Positions 11,363 to 23,346 of a DNA stretch of 64,000 nt are shown here, in pieces (the first letter of the stretch is position 1; every line of letters starts with the position of its first letter). Source of the DNA: Chinchilla lanigera (lineage: Eukaryota; Chordata; Mammalia; Rodentia; Chinchillidae); NCBI RefSeq assembly GCF_000276665.1, contig NW_004955466.1:10509214-10573213 (forward strand), given 5' to 3'. Under the pieces are notes generated by a model. That model saw nothing but the letters and a program-made list of their open reading frames with translations. It searched no databases and was not told where the DNA came from. The position numbers and the translations under genes were made by a program.

Positions 11363-11924
11363 TGTGATGGTTAATTTTATGTGTCAACTGAACTGGGCCC
11401 CAGGGTGCCCAGATATTTGGGCAAACAATACCCAGAGTGTTCCTATAAGGGACTTGTTGGACAAGCTTAACATCAGAATCAGCAGACCGAGTACAGAGAT
11501 GGCTCCCACTGGTGCAATCAGGATTCATGGGATCACTGGGAGGCCTGAACAGAACAAAATGGCTGGATCCTGTCTACATGCCTTTGAATTAGGCATTGGC
11601 CTTTTGCCTGCCTTCACACTGCAATGGAAATACCAGTTCTTTCTGGGTGTTGAGCCTGCTGCCCTTCCGACTGGAACTGTAGCATCACTGCCCTGGTCTC
11701 CATCTCCCTAATCCACCTGCAGACAATGGGACTCGCCAGCCTTCATAGCTGATGAATGAGTTCCATATCTATGCACACACTCCAAAGAGATAGGTAGGCA
11801 GGTAGGTAAGTAGGCAGGTGGATGATGGATGAATAGATTCGATGATAGCTAGATAGATAGACAACAATAGATAGGACAGAGTTCTGAATAGGTTCTGTTT
11901 CTCTGGAGAACTCTAATTAGTACA
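11363..11924 (+). mobile_element. MLT2-type ERVL solo LTR
   Basis: Starts TGTGATGGTTAATTTTATGTGTC and carries CTGGGCCCCAGGGTGCCCAG and AGGCCTGAACAGAACAAAATGG. It has a twofold module 'CTGGGTGTTGAGCCTGC…CTTCCGACTGGAACT' and ends GTTCTGTTTCTCTGGAGAAC…TACA. A (TAGG/TAGA)n tract at 11788-11876 replaces the A-rich part before the end. It contains no coding potential. Confidence 0.85.
11788..11876. repeat. (TAGG)n/(TAGA)n tetranucleotide tract inside the LTR
   Basis: TAGGTAGGCAGG, GGATGATGGATGAATAGAT and AGATAGATAGA-type units. Confidence 0.85.
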
Positions 11925-11999
11925 GAGGCTTTTCATTCAGCCTCCTCAGTATCCCTCAGAGTCAGAGGGCATTGCTTCTAGAACATTTTTCCCTCCACT

Positions 12000-12250
12000 C
12001 TCTGTAGGTGCCAAAATCTCCACATGCTCGAGTCCCTTATAGATAATGGTGAAGTAGTTGCATAGAATCTACACAAATTCTCCCATATACTTTAAATCAT
12101 CTGTAGGTTACATATGATGCCTAACACAATGCAAATAGTTGTACTGCATGGCTTAGGGAATAGGGGCAAGGAAAACAGTCTCTGGATGTTCAGCTTAGAG
12201 GTGATTTCTTTTTCTAGGCAACATCCTAGGAGATGTTGCCCTAGGTACAG
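12000..12250 (+). mobile_element. Tigger-type (Tc1/mariner superfamily) DNA transposon fragment
   Basis: Contains the sequence order 'CCAAAATCTCCACATGCTC', 'AGTCCCTTATAGATAATGG', 'CATATACTTTAAATCATCTG' and 'AACACAATGCAAATAGTTG'. It shares this with the copy at 16140-16410. Confidence 0.65.
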
Positions 12251-13199
12251 TGCCAGTAGATAGGCACAGAAAGGCCACCCTCCATCTCAGAGTAAAGGAA
12301 TGTCATTGACTCTATGAATATTCCCCTTAGAAGCATGACTTTTAGGCACTATTCCCCATTATTCCTGAATCCTAGCATAGCTGCCATCCCTGCAGATTTC
12401 TATTTCGTTGGCCCTTTAGAGGGGAGGCTCCTATGGGTTACATCTGGATCTTTCTCCAAAATCCTATTTAACCCAGTCTTTTAGTTCAATGTAGTTTGCA
12501 CCTCCTCAGAAGAGGAGGGTTCTGGCCTGGCTCTGACCCTCTGGCCCTGGACCTTGGGTGAATTTGCTCATCTACCCACCAGAAAGCTGTGATCTCTTGC
12601 ACTTCCCGCTCATGCTCTGTCTGAACTGCAGGAACTCCACCCTCCCCCCACCCCTGCCTTTCCTGCTTGGAGCGCTGGTTCCTTAACCACTCTACAAAAC
12701 AATGGTTGCACAGTAAACAGGCGGCTGTTTATCTCCATGGCTCTGCATGTATGTGTTTGTGTGTGCACACATTTGTGCATATGTGTGTTTCCCATTGCTG
12801 CTTTCAAACTTGGGCTTTGCAGCTCTTAAAGAGCATTTCAGTTCTCTTAGGATTTTGACTGTTCTTTTTGTACCAGTATAGTTGGTGCTACCCCTACCAA
12901 CCCCAAGCAGGTTCTAATCCCCCATAGTAATTAACGCTAACCAATATTTAAGTGCTTAATTTTTTTTTCAAGTTCTGTTTGTTTTGCCAATGACACTAAT
13001 TTATGGTTAGGTTAGAATGATGGCAACCACAGTTGTTTAAGTTGCTAAGAAATTCATAAGCTTTTAGAGATTTTATTTGGGGGAGGAAAAATCTCTAAAG
13101 TGGGTTGTTATTTTTTATTATTATTTTTGTTTAAAAATTCTCCCAGGATTTTCTCTGCACACTTTAGCTCATTGAAAGTATTTTAGGAATAACTAACAG
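12251..13199. other. Intergenic sequence with a short TG-rich patch
   Basis: Unique-looking. A (TG)-rich patch lies at 12745-12790. The opposing frames across this patch are explained by it. Confidence 0.5.
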
Positions 13200-13420
13200 T
13201 GAAATTCTCTGGGTAAACTGCCCTAAGCTATTCTTTAAGTTAATTATCACTTCTTTAGGTTCTGTGAATGGCTGTTCAATGACACTGTCAGCAAGTGGAA
13301 TGAACCAAATTACTTTAATTACGGAGTAATTGCACAGAGTGATGGTAATTAAATCTTGATCAGTTTAAGTGAGTGAATTAATTGCTCTAACTTGGAATGC
13401 ATGCCACAGCAAGAGGAATT
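13200..13420. promoter_or_regulatory. Candidate regulatory element with a cluster of homeodomain sites (intergenic)
   Basis: Repeat-free sequence with four TAAT-type homeodomain cores inside about 70 bases: TTTAATTA (13314-13321), TAATTG (13327-13332), GGTAATTA (13344-13351) and AATTAATTG (13376-13384). The surrounding DNA (12.9-13.9 kb) is also free of recognisable transposons. In mammals this interval lies in the OTX2 neighbourhood, so a developmental enhancer is plausible but unproven. Confidence 0.35.
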
Positions 13421-13944
13421 GTTTTGTAGTTTAATTAACACCATACACTAAAGTCTTATCATATCTAAAATGTAGACAATTAATGAGTTTGATATTATTC
13501 TCACCTTCGTAAGAACTAGGACAGAATGCATGCTGAGAAAGGTAGCGTGCTGAAGGAATGACAGAAAACTTAATATTCTTGTCACTTGTGTGGATATATT
13601 GGTTGCAGTCTCTACTTTGCCTTCTGGAGAAATGTGCAAATAGAAATATTTCCATATAATTAGCTTCTGGCCCCATTTCATTTCAATATTCACTAATGTA
13701 TGCAACAGTATACATTTCAAAATTTGTTAATGTTTTAAATTTCTCCAGTCTGAACTGCACTGTGAATCTACCCATCATTCACTTCCTTTTCATTTGGGAG
13801 GGTCTGGCCCTTATACAGATGTGCTTGGGGTCATCATAAAACTTGATTAGCGATCATTTATTGGAGAGAGCTTTCCATGGACCAGTGATTACCCATCCCC
13901 TAGTGCCAGGAAATGCTTTATATTTTTAGAGCAACTTCGCTGTC
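13421..13944. other. Intergenic unique sequence
   Basis: No repeat recognised. Two overlapping minus-strand frames (13431-13720) have no identifiable product. Confidence 0.5.
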
Positions 13945-14115
13945 TAGAGCAGTAGTGTTCCCCTTTCATTATGCTTTAGAATCACCTACAAAACAAAACA
14001 TTGACCAGTTCCCAGGCTCCACTGTAGCATTTAGAGGGATGAGATATAGGCCTGGACATGTTTTGTAAAACTCCTTAGGTGACTCTGATGCCCATCCAAA
14101 ATTCAAAACCACATC
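13945..14115 (+). mobile_element. MER5A-like hAT MITE fragment
   Basis: Shows 'TTTAGAATCACCTACAAAAC', 'CCAGTTCCCAGGCTCCAC' and 'TAGGTGACTCTGATGCCC', the order expected for a MER5-type element. Confidence 0.6.
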
Positions 14116-14485
14116 TTTAGAAATTCCACCCTTCCCATCCTGTCAACTCTCAAAGGAAGACTATATTCCAGATCTTCAGGTGGGGACCCTCTGACTGTCA
14201 GGACAGTCTAAGGACTGATACCTAGGCCCACTCCTCTGACCCTCTGCTGCTTCTCTCTTGTAAGAGCCAATTCAACATAAATATATCACATTGTACATGT
14301 GGATAAATCAAGTAGATGCAAAGGAAATGATGATTTATTTAGCAATCTTACACACTATCTTCAACAACAGATGTGTCCTGTTATGCCCCAGGACTGTTCA
14401 TATGAGTGCAGTTGGCTTCAGGGTCATTTCGTAAGTGTCATTGGGTAGGATGAGTAAGCAGAACTGGTGGAGAAAATGCAGTTGG
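14116..14485. other. Intergenic sequence, nothing recognised
   Basis: No feature supported. Confidence 0.5.
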
Positions 14486-14581
14486 GGGGCTGGGGATTTA
14501 GCTCAGCGGCCAAGCGCCTGCCTGGCAAGTGCAAGGTCGTGAGTTCGGTTCCTGGTACCGGAGAAAAACCAAAAAAAAAAA
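14486..14581 (+). repeat. ID SINE with target-site duplication
   Basis: Intact ID head and B box (GGTCGTGAGTTCGGTTCC). Flanked by the 14-base GAAAATRCAGTTGG (14472-14485, 14582-14595, one mismatch). Confidence 0.93.
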
Positions 14582-16139
14582 GAAAATACAGTTGGCCAGT
14601 TCAGCCTGATATGAATAATAAACCTACTTTTCAAGGTTAGGCATTGCCAAAGTCAGAACCTGAATCTGCTCTTCTCTGAAGCTGAACCTGTACACAACAG
14701 GTTATATAGCTCAACCCAAGACAGTGGGTAGGTTCTTGGAGGTGCTCACACATTACTTGACAAGTGAGGAGTTTGGAAAAAGATGAGAATTTTCTGTGAG
14801 GAGTGAAGGCAGGGGATGATGGTAAACGATAGGTCCTGCAAGGCAGTGGTGCTTTTGTGCCAAAAGACTTGTTTGGGAAACTGCGCATGATCTTGCTGTA
14901 GAGTGTATATTATGAGGGGGGGAAGGTACTAAAGCAAATGGACTCAGTCATTGACAAGCCACTGCACGGCTGAAAAGGCAGTTATGTTTAGATTGTTGTT
15001 CCAAGAGGGAATGAACAAGAGCAGCTCAGTCACAGGGAGTTGGGAGACAGGATTTGGGATGCTGCTGGGTGGTACTAAGGAGGGTTCATCCAATCCGGGG
15101 AAATCACTTTAACATTATAGTTTCCTCTTCCTCCAGAAATAAAATCCAGTGTTTACTAACTAAGCTCCTGCCTAGACAAGCATAAATTCCAAGTAGTAGA
15201 ATTACAACTATGAACAGCCATAAGATTGGAATTTTATTCATTTTGTGGGGGGGGAGTTACAAAGATATCCAAAACTCTTTGCTCTTAGTCTCGTGGGGGT
15301 GCGGTATTGCTCAAATCACTTAACTGTAATTTGTGACATCACACTTATGTAAACAGCTTTGTACAGAGCACTTCTTAATGGTTACTTCTATTCCGATTAA
15401 CACAAATGTTTGGAGGAGCACATGTTGGTTTGAGAGCAATATTTCATAAAATTCGCATGACTTATTTACCCAGTACTCTTACAAGCCTATCACACAGATT
15501 AATTTTTTTCTAAAACTTTTTTAAGCCAAATGAAACCCTCAGAAAGTGAGGATTCTATTAGTTCATGACCTTGTGTTTCAGAGGGAAAAACTGGCTTTGC
15601 AACCCATAAAATGTGTTAATGTGGAGATAGAACCTTTATCCTTCCACACAGCCTTCCAATCAAGAGAATGGATTAGGCCCTAAATAATCTGACATTAGTA
15701 TTAAAGCAAATATTTAAAACACATGTGTACCCATTACTGGCACATTATGTATGGAGCTTTAGCTCTTGGTATTAAGACATAGCTTGATCCCTAAAGCATT
15801 TCATAGAAGCCATCGCTACATGTGATGTTAGGTAGGGAATGCAGATTATGTCTTAGGTCACTTTTTCAATTAGTGGCAGAGGAAAGACTTGATGGTCATT
15901 TAAGAACTGATTAGTGAGACAGCGTGTTAAAACCAGGGGACCTGAGGCACACTTTGCCTTATTGCCGTTGCCTGGGACCAGCTGCTATGCTAAATGAAGA
16001 AGCAGCGACCGTGAGCAAAAGGCATGGCATCAATGCTCTGATTTCACAATCAAGCAAAAGGCATGGCAAGACCTTTAAAAACCATAGACCAGCTCAGTTA
16101 TCAACAAGCTAAAGCGGGTATCACATACAGCCACCGTTC
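14582..16139. other. Intergenic sequence, nothing recognised
   Basis: Unique-looking, mostly AT-rich. A short direct repeat AGCAAAAGGCATGGCA occurs at about 16015 and 16053. Confidence 0.5.
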
Positions 16140-16410
16140 CAGGCCCCCTTTCAGATACCAGAATCTTCGGATGCTCAAACCCCTCTCATAAAATGACAGT
16201 CTTTACTTATAATATGTGCACATCCTCCCATATACTTGAAATGAATCATCTCTAGATGACTTATACTATTTAATAGAATTAAATGCTATGTAAATATTTT
16301 GTGTTATTTTGGGAATAATTACAAGAAAAAAGTCTGTACATGTTTGCTACAGGTGCAATTGTTTCAATCAGTGGTTGATCAAGTCTAAAGGTACAGAGAA
16401 CCAACTATAT
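16140..16410 (+). mobile_element. Tigger-type DNA transposon fragment
   Basis: Ordered landmarks: 'AGATACCAGAATCTTCGGATG', 'TGCACATCCTCCCATATAC', 'AATCATCTCTAGATGACTT', 'AAATGCTATGTAAATA', 'ACAAGAAAAAAGTCTGTAC'. This is a better-preserved member of the family also seen at 12000-12250. Confidence 0.75.
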
Positions 16411-18081
16411 AGGGTTTATTATTTTGATTGTTTTTTGAAAAGAAAATTTTGCTCATTCTAAAATGTATGTGTCTTGTTTTTACTCGCCTGGGATTTTTCA
16501 GAACCTATTACTCAGTAACTCCTTTCCCTGACATGGATCAGCTGGCATTCGTTTTCATTCTAGCCCCATGGCTTCACAGGGGTGGGTGCTCTAGGGCGAC
16601 ACACCGAGGACCTCAGGGACAAATGGCAGCAGTGACTGGGCCCGCAGTGCTTTGCAGTGGTCTCCTGGTGCTGGTCTTCCCTTGGTCTATTTACTCTTCT
16701 TTCCAAACATCTCTCATGAACAGAACACATTTCCAAGACGATGGACTCGGATTAGAAGTGGAGGCTGTTCCCCTAGAACAGATCAAAGTTAAGGAAAAGC
16801 CCAGAATTAGAGTGGATTTAAAACTTGGTAGAACTTGCCCGATTTGCTGTCTCTTGGCTATATGTTTGAAGTGTGCAGTGGGGATCCCACGTCCTGATCT
16901 CTTCACTCAGGAAATGTTAAAATGCCTCTGGTGAATCCTACTGTATTCAGCGTGACTGCTAAAACAGAGGCTTTGGAAACGAAAGCAACTGCAAATCTTG
17001 TGTGTGAGATCAGAGCTCTCGGGAAGACAATAAGTCACTACAGCTCTCAAACATATGTTACCCTCCCAAATTAATGTGACTTAAATATTTCCAGCAAGTT
17101 TCCAGCTGCAAGTTCATGGCTGAGGAGGGAGAAGGTAAGTTGCTCACTCATTTATTCATTCACTCACTCACTTATACAAGGACTAAGATAGACCTCGGTA
17201 TTTCTTGTTTCAACCCTTGCTTCCTTTTTCCCTTCCCTTTACCTGCCTCTCCCACCCATGAACTTTGATTAACAAACAACCATGCTTACTTAAGCAGCTC
17301 TGGAGATAACTCTTCCAACAACCGCCATAAAAACCCAGAGCAATTTCCAAGTGTTCCAAAGGCAAACTTTAAAGCCATTAATAAAGAAAATTACAGCCTA
17401 GACCAGACCACTGGGATACACGCTCTCTCTTCTCAGTTTTTATGATCCTGATATTGCTTCATGTTAGGGAATTCTGAGTCTTTGAATCCAGATTTGCGCC
17501 AGGTGAATAAAACCTTTACACACTTCAACTATTTATTTTTCTGTGATGTAGCAAATATCTATTGACCATCTCCTTTGTCCAAATACTAATCTTTGGGTGC
17601 AGCCGCAAAGAGAACAAAGAAAAGACCCAGACCCTCTAAGAGTCTATATTCCAGGCATCCCTGGAACCACAGGTTGGATGATTTTAGGCTGGACCGCAGG
17701 TGTCTGCAGGGAAACAACAGAGATAAGGCTGAAGGCCAAATTCTCTATACTATTTGTGTCCACAATCCGCTGTTGGACTTCTCATATTGGAGTAATGGTC
17801 TGGTCTTTACCAAACACTGCACCTTCCAGAAAGGACTCCCAGAAGGTATGAGGCTTCATGGAATAAGGCAGGAAATTAAAAATACAAATCTTAATTCATT
17901 TGACAGAAGCAACAAGGAAGTTAAACACTTAAGACAGAAAGCTCACTGATTTCTCAGCATGTAAATACAAAGCACCCAGCTCGTAGAATCGCTAGGGCAA
18001 CAGATGACTGCAGCACTACCAGGATCTCTGTTAAGGTCTGGAACGACCGTGTGCAGTGATAATTAAGAGTGGACTGGCTGT
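16411..18081. other. Intergenic sequence, possible ancient repeat near 17545-17660
   Basis: The 168-codon frame at 16428-16934 has no recognisable domain and is treated as chance. Around 17545-17660 the wording 'CAAAGAGAACAAAGAAAAGACCC … AGAGTCTATATTCC' resembles a common ancient LINE/SINE segment. The overlapping frames there (17593-17949) are not supported as genes. Confidence 0.4.
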
Positions 18082-18185
18082 GGGGCTGGGGATTTAGCTC
18101 AGCGGCAAAGTGCCTGCCTGGCAAGCGCAAGGTCGTGAGTTCGATTCCTGGTACCGGAAGAAAAATGAAAAACAAAACAAAACAC
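18082..18185 (+). repeat. ID SINE with perfect 14-base target-site duplication
   Basis: Near-intact ID with A and B boxes and an A-rich tail (AAATGAAAAACAAAACAAAAC). Identical flanks AAGAGTGGACTGGC at 18065-18078 and 18186-18199 mark a recent insertion. Confidence 0.95.
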
Positions 18186-18885
18186 AAGAGTGGACTGGCC
18201 TTTAGCTGCCTTCATTCTTTTTAAATTTTCTCCTTTAGCATGTACCCCATTTTGTCCGCATCTGGATGAGAACACCTCCATCCTTCCCTCCCTGGCACAC
18301 CGCTCCTTTCTTTCCAACATTTTCTCAGGTCTCTCTCACACGTGGTACCAGTGTCTTCCGTGTTCTCCTGCGGTGGCGGTGTGCTCCACGCTGCGACACA
18401 ACAGTGGCAGTCACTGTTCAGCACTTGTAGTGGGAGATGTGCAGGGGGCCTGTGCAGGCCAGGACGTCTCTGAGGCCTCCTCCTCTCAGCACAAGTTAGA
18501 AAGTCCTTGCCCCACACAGGCCAGGCTGTGCTCTATGAAGAGAAGAACCAGCTGTGTCCAGTGGTGCCCAGCAGGTGTCCCTAGGAGGAAACGAGGGAGT
18601 GAGGCCAGCAGCATGGTCTGTGAGCAACATTTCAGGACTCAAGGGCAGACTGGTTCTGAGTACAAGCTGTGGACTTAGGTGCGGCTCAAGGGGAGAAAAG
18701 GAGTAAAGAGAAACTAACTGAGTGAGATTCTGGGCCCAGCCATGCTGCCTGAAATTCCCAGGAACAGAATGAGCCCCATTCTTCCCACCAGTCTCCAGGC
18801 AGCTGCTGCAGTGTGGTCTGCAGGCAGCACAGGGAGCACTGGGGAAATGCAATGTGATGATGGGGAAAAAAGCAGAGTGAGCATC
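18186..18885. other. Intergenic sequence with several overlapping chance frames
   Basis: GC-moderate. Frames of 98-162 codons overlap on both strands, none with a recognisable domain. Confidence 0.4.
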
Positions 18886-19036
18886 AGGAGGAACCCCAGC
18901 TACTAAGGAGGCTGAGGCGGGAGAATCACAAGCTTAAATCCAGCTGCAACTTAGTGAGATCTTGTTTTAAAATAAATATTAAAAGGGCTGGGGGTCTGGG
19001 AATGTAGGTCAGTGGTAGAGCATCTCTGCCTTACAT
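18886..19036 (+). repeat. Truncated B1-ID dimeric SINE
   Basis: B1 part with 'CCCAGCTACTAAGGAGGCTG' and AGTGAGATCTTGTTTTAAAA, then a diverged ID part (GGGCTGGGGGTCTGGGAATG … GTGGTAGAGCATC). Confidence 0.8.
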
Positions 19037-19238
19037 TTTTTTGCGGGAGAGAGAGACAGAGACAGAAAGGAAGAAGGAGATGGGGACGAAGGAAGGAAGG
19101 GAGGAAGGAAGGAGGGAAGGAAGGAGGGAAGGAAGGAAGGAAGGAAGGAAGGAAGGAAGGAAGGAAGGAAGGATGGAAGGAAGAAGGAAGGGAGAGAAAG
19201 AAAGAAAAGGAGGAGTTGGAAGGGAAAGGGAAGGAAGG
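19037..19238 (+). repeat. (GGAA)n microsatellite and purine tract
   Basis: GAGA/GACAGA units, then GGAAGGAA and GGGA units with one GGAT interruption. About 200 bases are almost all purine on the + strand. It produces the Lys/Glu/Gly- and Pro/Ser-rich frames in the six-frame translation. It grew from the 3' end of the adjacent SINE. Confidence 0.97.
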
Positions 19239-22200
19239 GCCACCAAAGGTGGCATCTGGCAAGGGTGGCAGCTCAGCAGCTGGTACTACTAAGTCCCCAG
19301 CCCTGACACTGATTGAAAACACACCCGGATCCAAGCCCTGAGCCAAGGCACTTCATGAGCACTATTTTCCTTACTGTTCACCATCCCCTGGGGTGTTTTG
19401 ACCTCACAGATGTGATGAGACAGAAGCAGGGAGTGGCTGCGGAAATCAGCGCCGGGACACAACCAGCCAGCGTCAGGTGTGCGTGCAGAGTGAGCTCTCT
19501 GGAACCCTGCTCTGTGAGTCCTCTAGGGGCGACATTATGCATGTCACTCCATTTAATCTCACAGGTTAGTACAACCCCGAAAAATGTGAATGAGAGTAGT
19601 AAAGGAACCAGCATGTTCAGGCAAGGGTAGATACAGATCACTAACAAAGCAAAGTGGCCCATGCTCAAATACCCAGACGGATGTCACTGTCCTGATGTCC
19701 CCAGGGCAGCTCTGTAAGTGTGTAGAAACTGGTTAACACCCATGGCTGGCAGATTGCAGTTCCCTGCAGGGTGAGAAGAAGGAAGACAAGCCCTGGGGTG
19801 AGCAGGCGGGTGGGGTGCCTGCACCTTCCTCCAGCCTCTACCACTGGGAGGCTAATTAGCCTGCCCCAAGGGAAAGACTGCTCCTAGGCCACTTAGACCT
19901 GTGGTTTCCAGTCTGAGCTTCAGGTATAGGAACCAACCAGGGGCTTTAAAGATAGGCCCTGTCACCCCTTCAGAGATCTCTTGTTTCCTTGGTCTAAACA
20001 GGTGTGCTCCGGGGCACAGGTCATTTTCAAACCCAGTTGCCAGGTTGAAAACTGGTGGAGAGCGAGCCTCCGTGTAGAGTGCATGTGCTGACAACTTACT
20101 GAGCAACTGCTCTACCTGGGTCCTTTTCAGTCCTAAAAATCAGCTTACAGGCAGGTGTGTTCACAGCAAGGCTGAGTCAAGGGAGAGTCTACCCCATCGG
20201 CCTACTCCACATCCAATCCTCTTCTCTCCCAGAGGGGCAGCAAAGTACTGCAAGGAGAGGTAGACCGGCTGGGATGATCTTCACAGAGGTTTTGTCTTCC
20301 CCAAGCAAACAAACAAACAAACAAGAAGCAGGTTTGTAAGACTGAAGAGAGAAGCTCTAGGAGAGCTTTTCTGCTGATGTTGCATGATTACCCTTCAACC
20401 CAGGTCCCCTGCCTCAGTTTGTGGCCTGTACCTCAGAACAGGGTTGGCCTCTGTTACCTTTAGCATCTGGTCTGCTTCTTGTTACCTCCTTGTGCTGGTG
20501 CTAAGTGAAGTGTCAGAGACAGGATCCACACACTGGGCTCTAGGAAAAGCTCTGGTTGAGGGGAGCCTCGAGGTATATGAAAGGTAGCAAATTGCTCCAG
20601 CTTCCACTTCAGAGGTGGACTTAAGGGCCCACAGCCCCAGCTCATGCAGGAGGGCGCTCCTTACAAATGCGGAATCTCAGCCCAGACCCTACTTCAGGGA
20701 GGTCTCCACGTGGTGCATTATACATTAATTTGGGAAGCAATGGTCATAAGCAACAGTGGTATGACTTTGGTCTCATTTTGTTGCTTTAGGAACATCTGTT
20801 TCATCCTTTATTTTCCCTGAGAATCTCTCCAACCCATACACAACCATTTTTCTAAGAAAGCACAGGAGCAATTTTTCCTGCCCTTCTTAAAGTATAGGAA
20901 ACCAAGATGAGCGGTGAGCTGGGCTCTTGTTCCTGGCTAAGTCCTTTGTAAGGTTTCCTGCAATGGCCCCAGGTGCCCCCGCACAGCTGCTGCTATTTAG
21001 TTACGTTCTGCACCAGCAATTCTAGCATTTGGGAAATGAAATTCATTTTTCTCTCTCTGGATTATGAAAGCCCAGGGCAAAGAAGGTGAAGAAACCACCA
21101 GTTGGAAGAAATAACTGTTGGAAGAATCAGGTGTAGCAGTGAGGTCAGAACCATTTTTGTTTTAGGTTATGGCATTTGATTTCAGCTTCCTCAATCTCTT
21201 CCTTAATATAGAGATGGGAGAATTTCTTTAATAAGGCTGCAAACAAAGGCTTATAGTTCTAAAGCACTCAACATTTGACTCACAAGTCCTTATATTAAGT
21301 TACACTCCAAACAGGGGTTATATTCTCTCTGTTGGGAATAATCACTTTCGGAAATGTTAGGTGAAGTCCTCTCAACCGTGATCCCAGGCACTTGTAATAT
21401 TAATTGTTCCATTTAATAAGGCAGTGCAGCCCCCTTTAACCTTCTATCCGCATACACTCCTCATTTCATCAAGTAATAAAGTAAATCGTTTTCTCAGTTC
21501 TTAGATCTAGCTCCCTTTCCCCCAACCTGTTCCGCTCCTCATTTCAGCACTAACCAAGACCTACCTTAATCAAGACCCATCTTCACTATTGAACAAAGTC
21601 AAAAATAAAACCTACCTGAGGAAAGGACAGAATTTGTACCCACTATGGAACTCTTTGGAGTTCAAAGGATTTGGGTGAGTTTGAAACAAATGTGCTTATT
21701 CTTGCAAAGTTGCAAACATATGCTGTGTAATGTTTGCATCACAAAAATTATGACCCTAAGACAGGAGTTAGCAATATAATTAAACTGATTAATGTCATGG
21801 GACAAAAATAAAAAGCAAGGCCTGTGACAGTTTCCGGAGTTTCCCCACCCCTGGAAAAGCTCTGAAAGGAACATTTAAAACATGAGCTTTTGTTCCTTCA
21901 ACCTACAGAGCCCAGGTCCAGTGGACCCCGTGGTGTGGCTGAAATATTTCAGAGCCACTCACAAATATGTCATCTGACCTACTGTTCTTCCAAAGAGGTA
22001 GGAAAAGTGTGCTTCTTGCTGAGATAACTTGAAATCAAATAAACATAATCTCCTTAATTCTTTCTAAATAGTTCCATATTTTAAGTCTAAACACAATAGA
22101 ACACAAAGCCTCTGGCTTTTAAAAAGTTTTTATTTTTCATGTGTGCAGTGTTGTTGGATTTTTTTTTTCCCCTTCCAGGTCACATTAGTTTGATTTTAAG

Positions 22201-23224
22201 AGTATAATTTACATTTAAAACCAAGGGAACACATTTCCTTCATTTTGGAGACACACACACAAACACACAGCTGTGTGTGCACACCGGCAGTGTTGTGTAC
22301 TTAATGTATGAATGTGCTTTTATAAGAATGCTATCTTAAAGCAAAGACAAACACTCCTATTTATAATTAACCATCACTTGGTAGATCAGAGGAGACTTCA
22401 GCAAGCCTTGCAATACATTAAATAATATTTCCTTATGTAAAATCAGTTCTGGTCCATTGTTTTTATTTATCTGAAATAATGGTATCCACTCAAGTTTGTA
22501 ATAACACTGCCATGGCTGAAAGGAGTTTACTTTAGGTATTATATCTAGTATCTGTTCCCTTGCCCTTCTTTAAACAGAATCTCCAAGGAGAAAATCTGAA
22601 TGTGGCTCTGATTTAAGAAGAAAAGGGGAAAAAAAGCTTTTCTAAAACCTCACCTGTGGGATACTGTTTTAGATTGTTTGAAGAGTTTTAATAATTCTTG
22701 TTTGTTTGCCCTAAGCATTGAGCATTGGATAAAAGAAAAATTGCCTTCTTGTTAAAGGAGAATTAGAAGGCATGGAGTTGCTTTATTCTAAGGCGAGGAG
22801 TTGTCACATAATGTTCTATTAATTTCCTTTGCTCTTTTATGAGCGAAGCCTACCTAACCTTTTGCCCAAACAAGTAGTATTTACCTAGTACTCCCAGGAG
22901 TGGATAAATTCAGCAGTTTGGAAGTGTTTGCTTTTTCTTCATCACCGCTAGAGTATGCTCTAATGCCATGAGATCCAGGCTGCTTTTCTTTAGCCTGCCA
23001 GCAAGGTGGGTGGATTAAGTGCCTGGGGAAAAAAATCTTTCCTAATTACACAGATGTTCTTTTAATGGTTTTGGTAGGACTGAGTTATGTTCACCAGTTT
23101 GGTTAAGGTAGAATTGAAGACTTTAGCTTTAGTACTGATGCATGACAATATTCTGAATTGTTCATTTTTTACCCTTTCAGTCTGAATTAGCTTCACATGG
23201 CTCCAGTAGGGTGGTGAAAAATAC
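19239..23224. other. Intergenic sequence: MIR-like traces, then a long repeat-poor stretch
   Basis: 19.33-19.75 kb has MIR-like phrases (AGGCACTTCATGAGCAC, CCATTTAATCTCACAGG). The rest, in particular 22.02-23.06 kb, carries no recognised transposon apart from short A/T runs and a (AC)n-like patch at 22248-22285. No gene is recognised. Confidence 0.5.
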
Positions 23225-23305
23225 TTTTTTTTGGTACCAGGAATCAAACTCATGACCTTGCACTTGTCAGGCAGGGGCTATGCTGCTGAGCTGTATCCTC
23301 AGCCC
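23225..23305 (-). repeat. ID SINE, minus strand
   Basis: T-rich start, GGTACCAGGAATCAAACTC, and a GAGCTGTATCCTCAGCCC end. Short AGAAATACT-like flanks. Confidence 0.9.
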
Positions 23306-23346
23306 AGAAATACTATTTTTATTCCATCCATAAACTATATTTTCAG

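Noticed and set aside
16428..16934. 168-codon + strand frame
   Set aside because: No recognisable domain, no splice or promoter context, and composition like the surrounding non-coding DNA. A hydrophobic start alone is not enough.
18190..18852. Overlapping frames of 98-162 codons on both strands
   Set aside because: Mutually overlapping open frames with no family match; typical of GC-moderate non-coding DNA.
18951..19346. Ser/Pro/Leu-rich and Lys/Glu/Gly-rich frames that look like low-complexity proteins
   Set aside because: Direct translation of the GGAA microsatellite in several frames.
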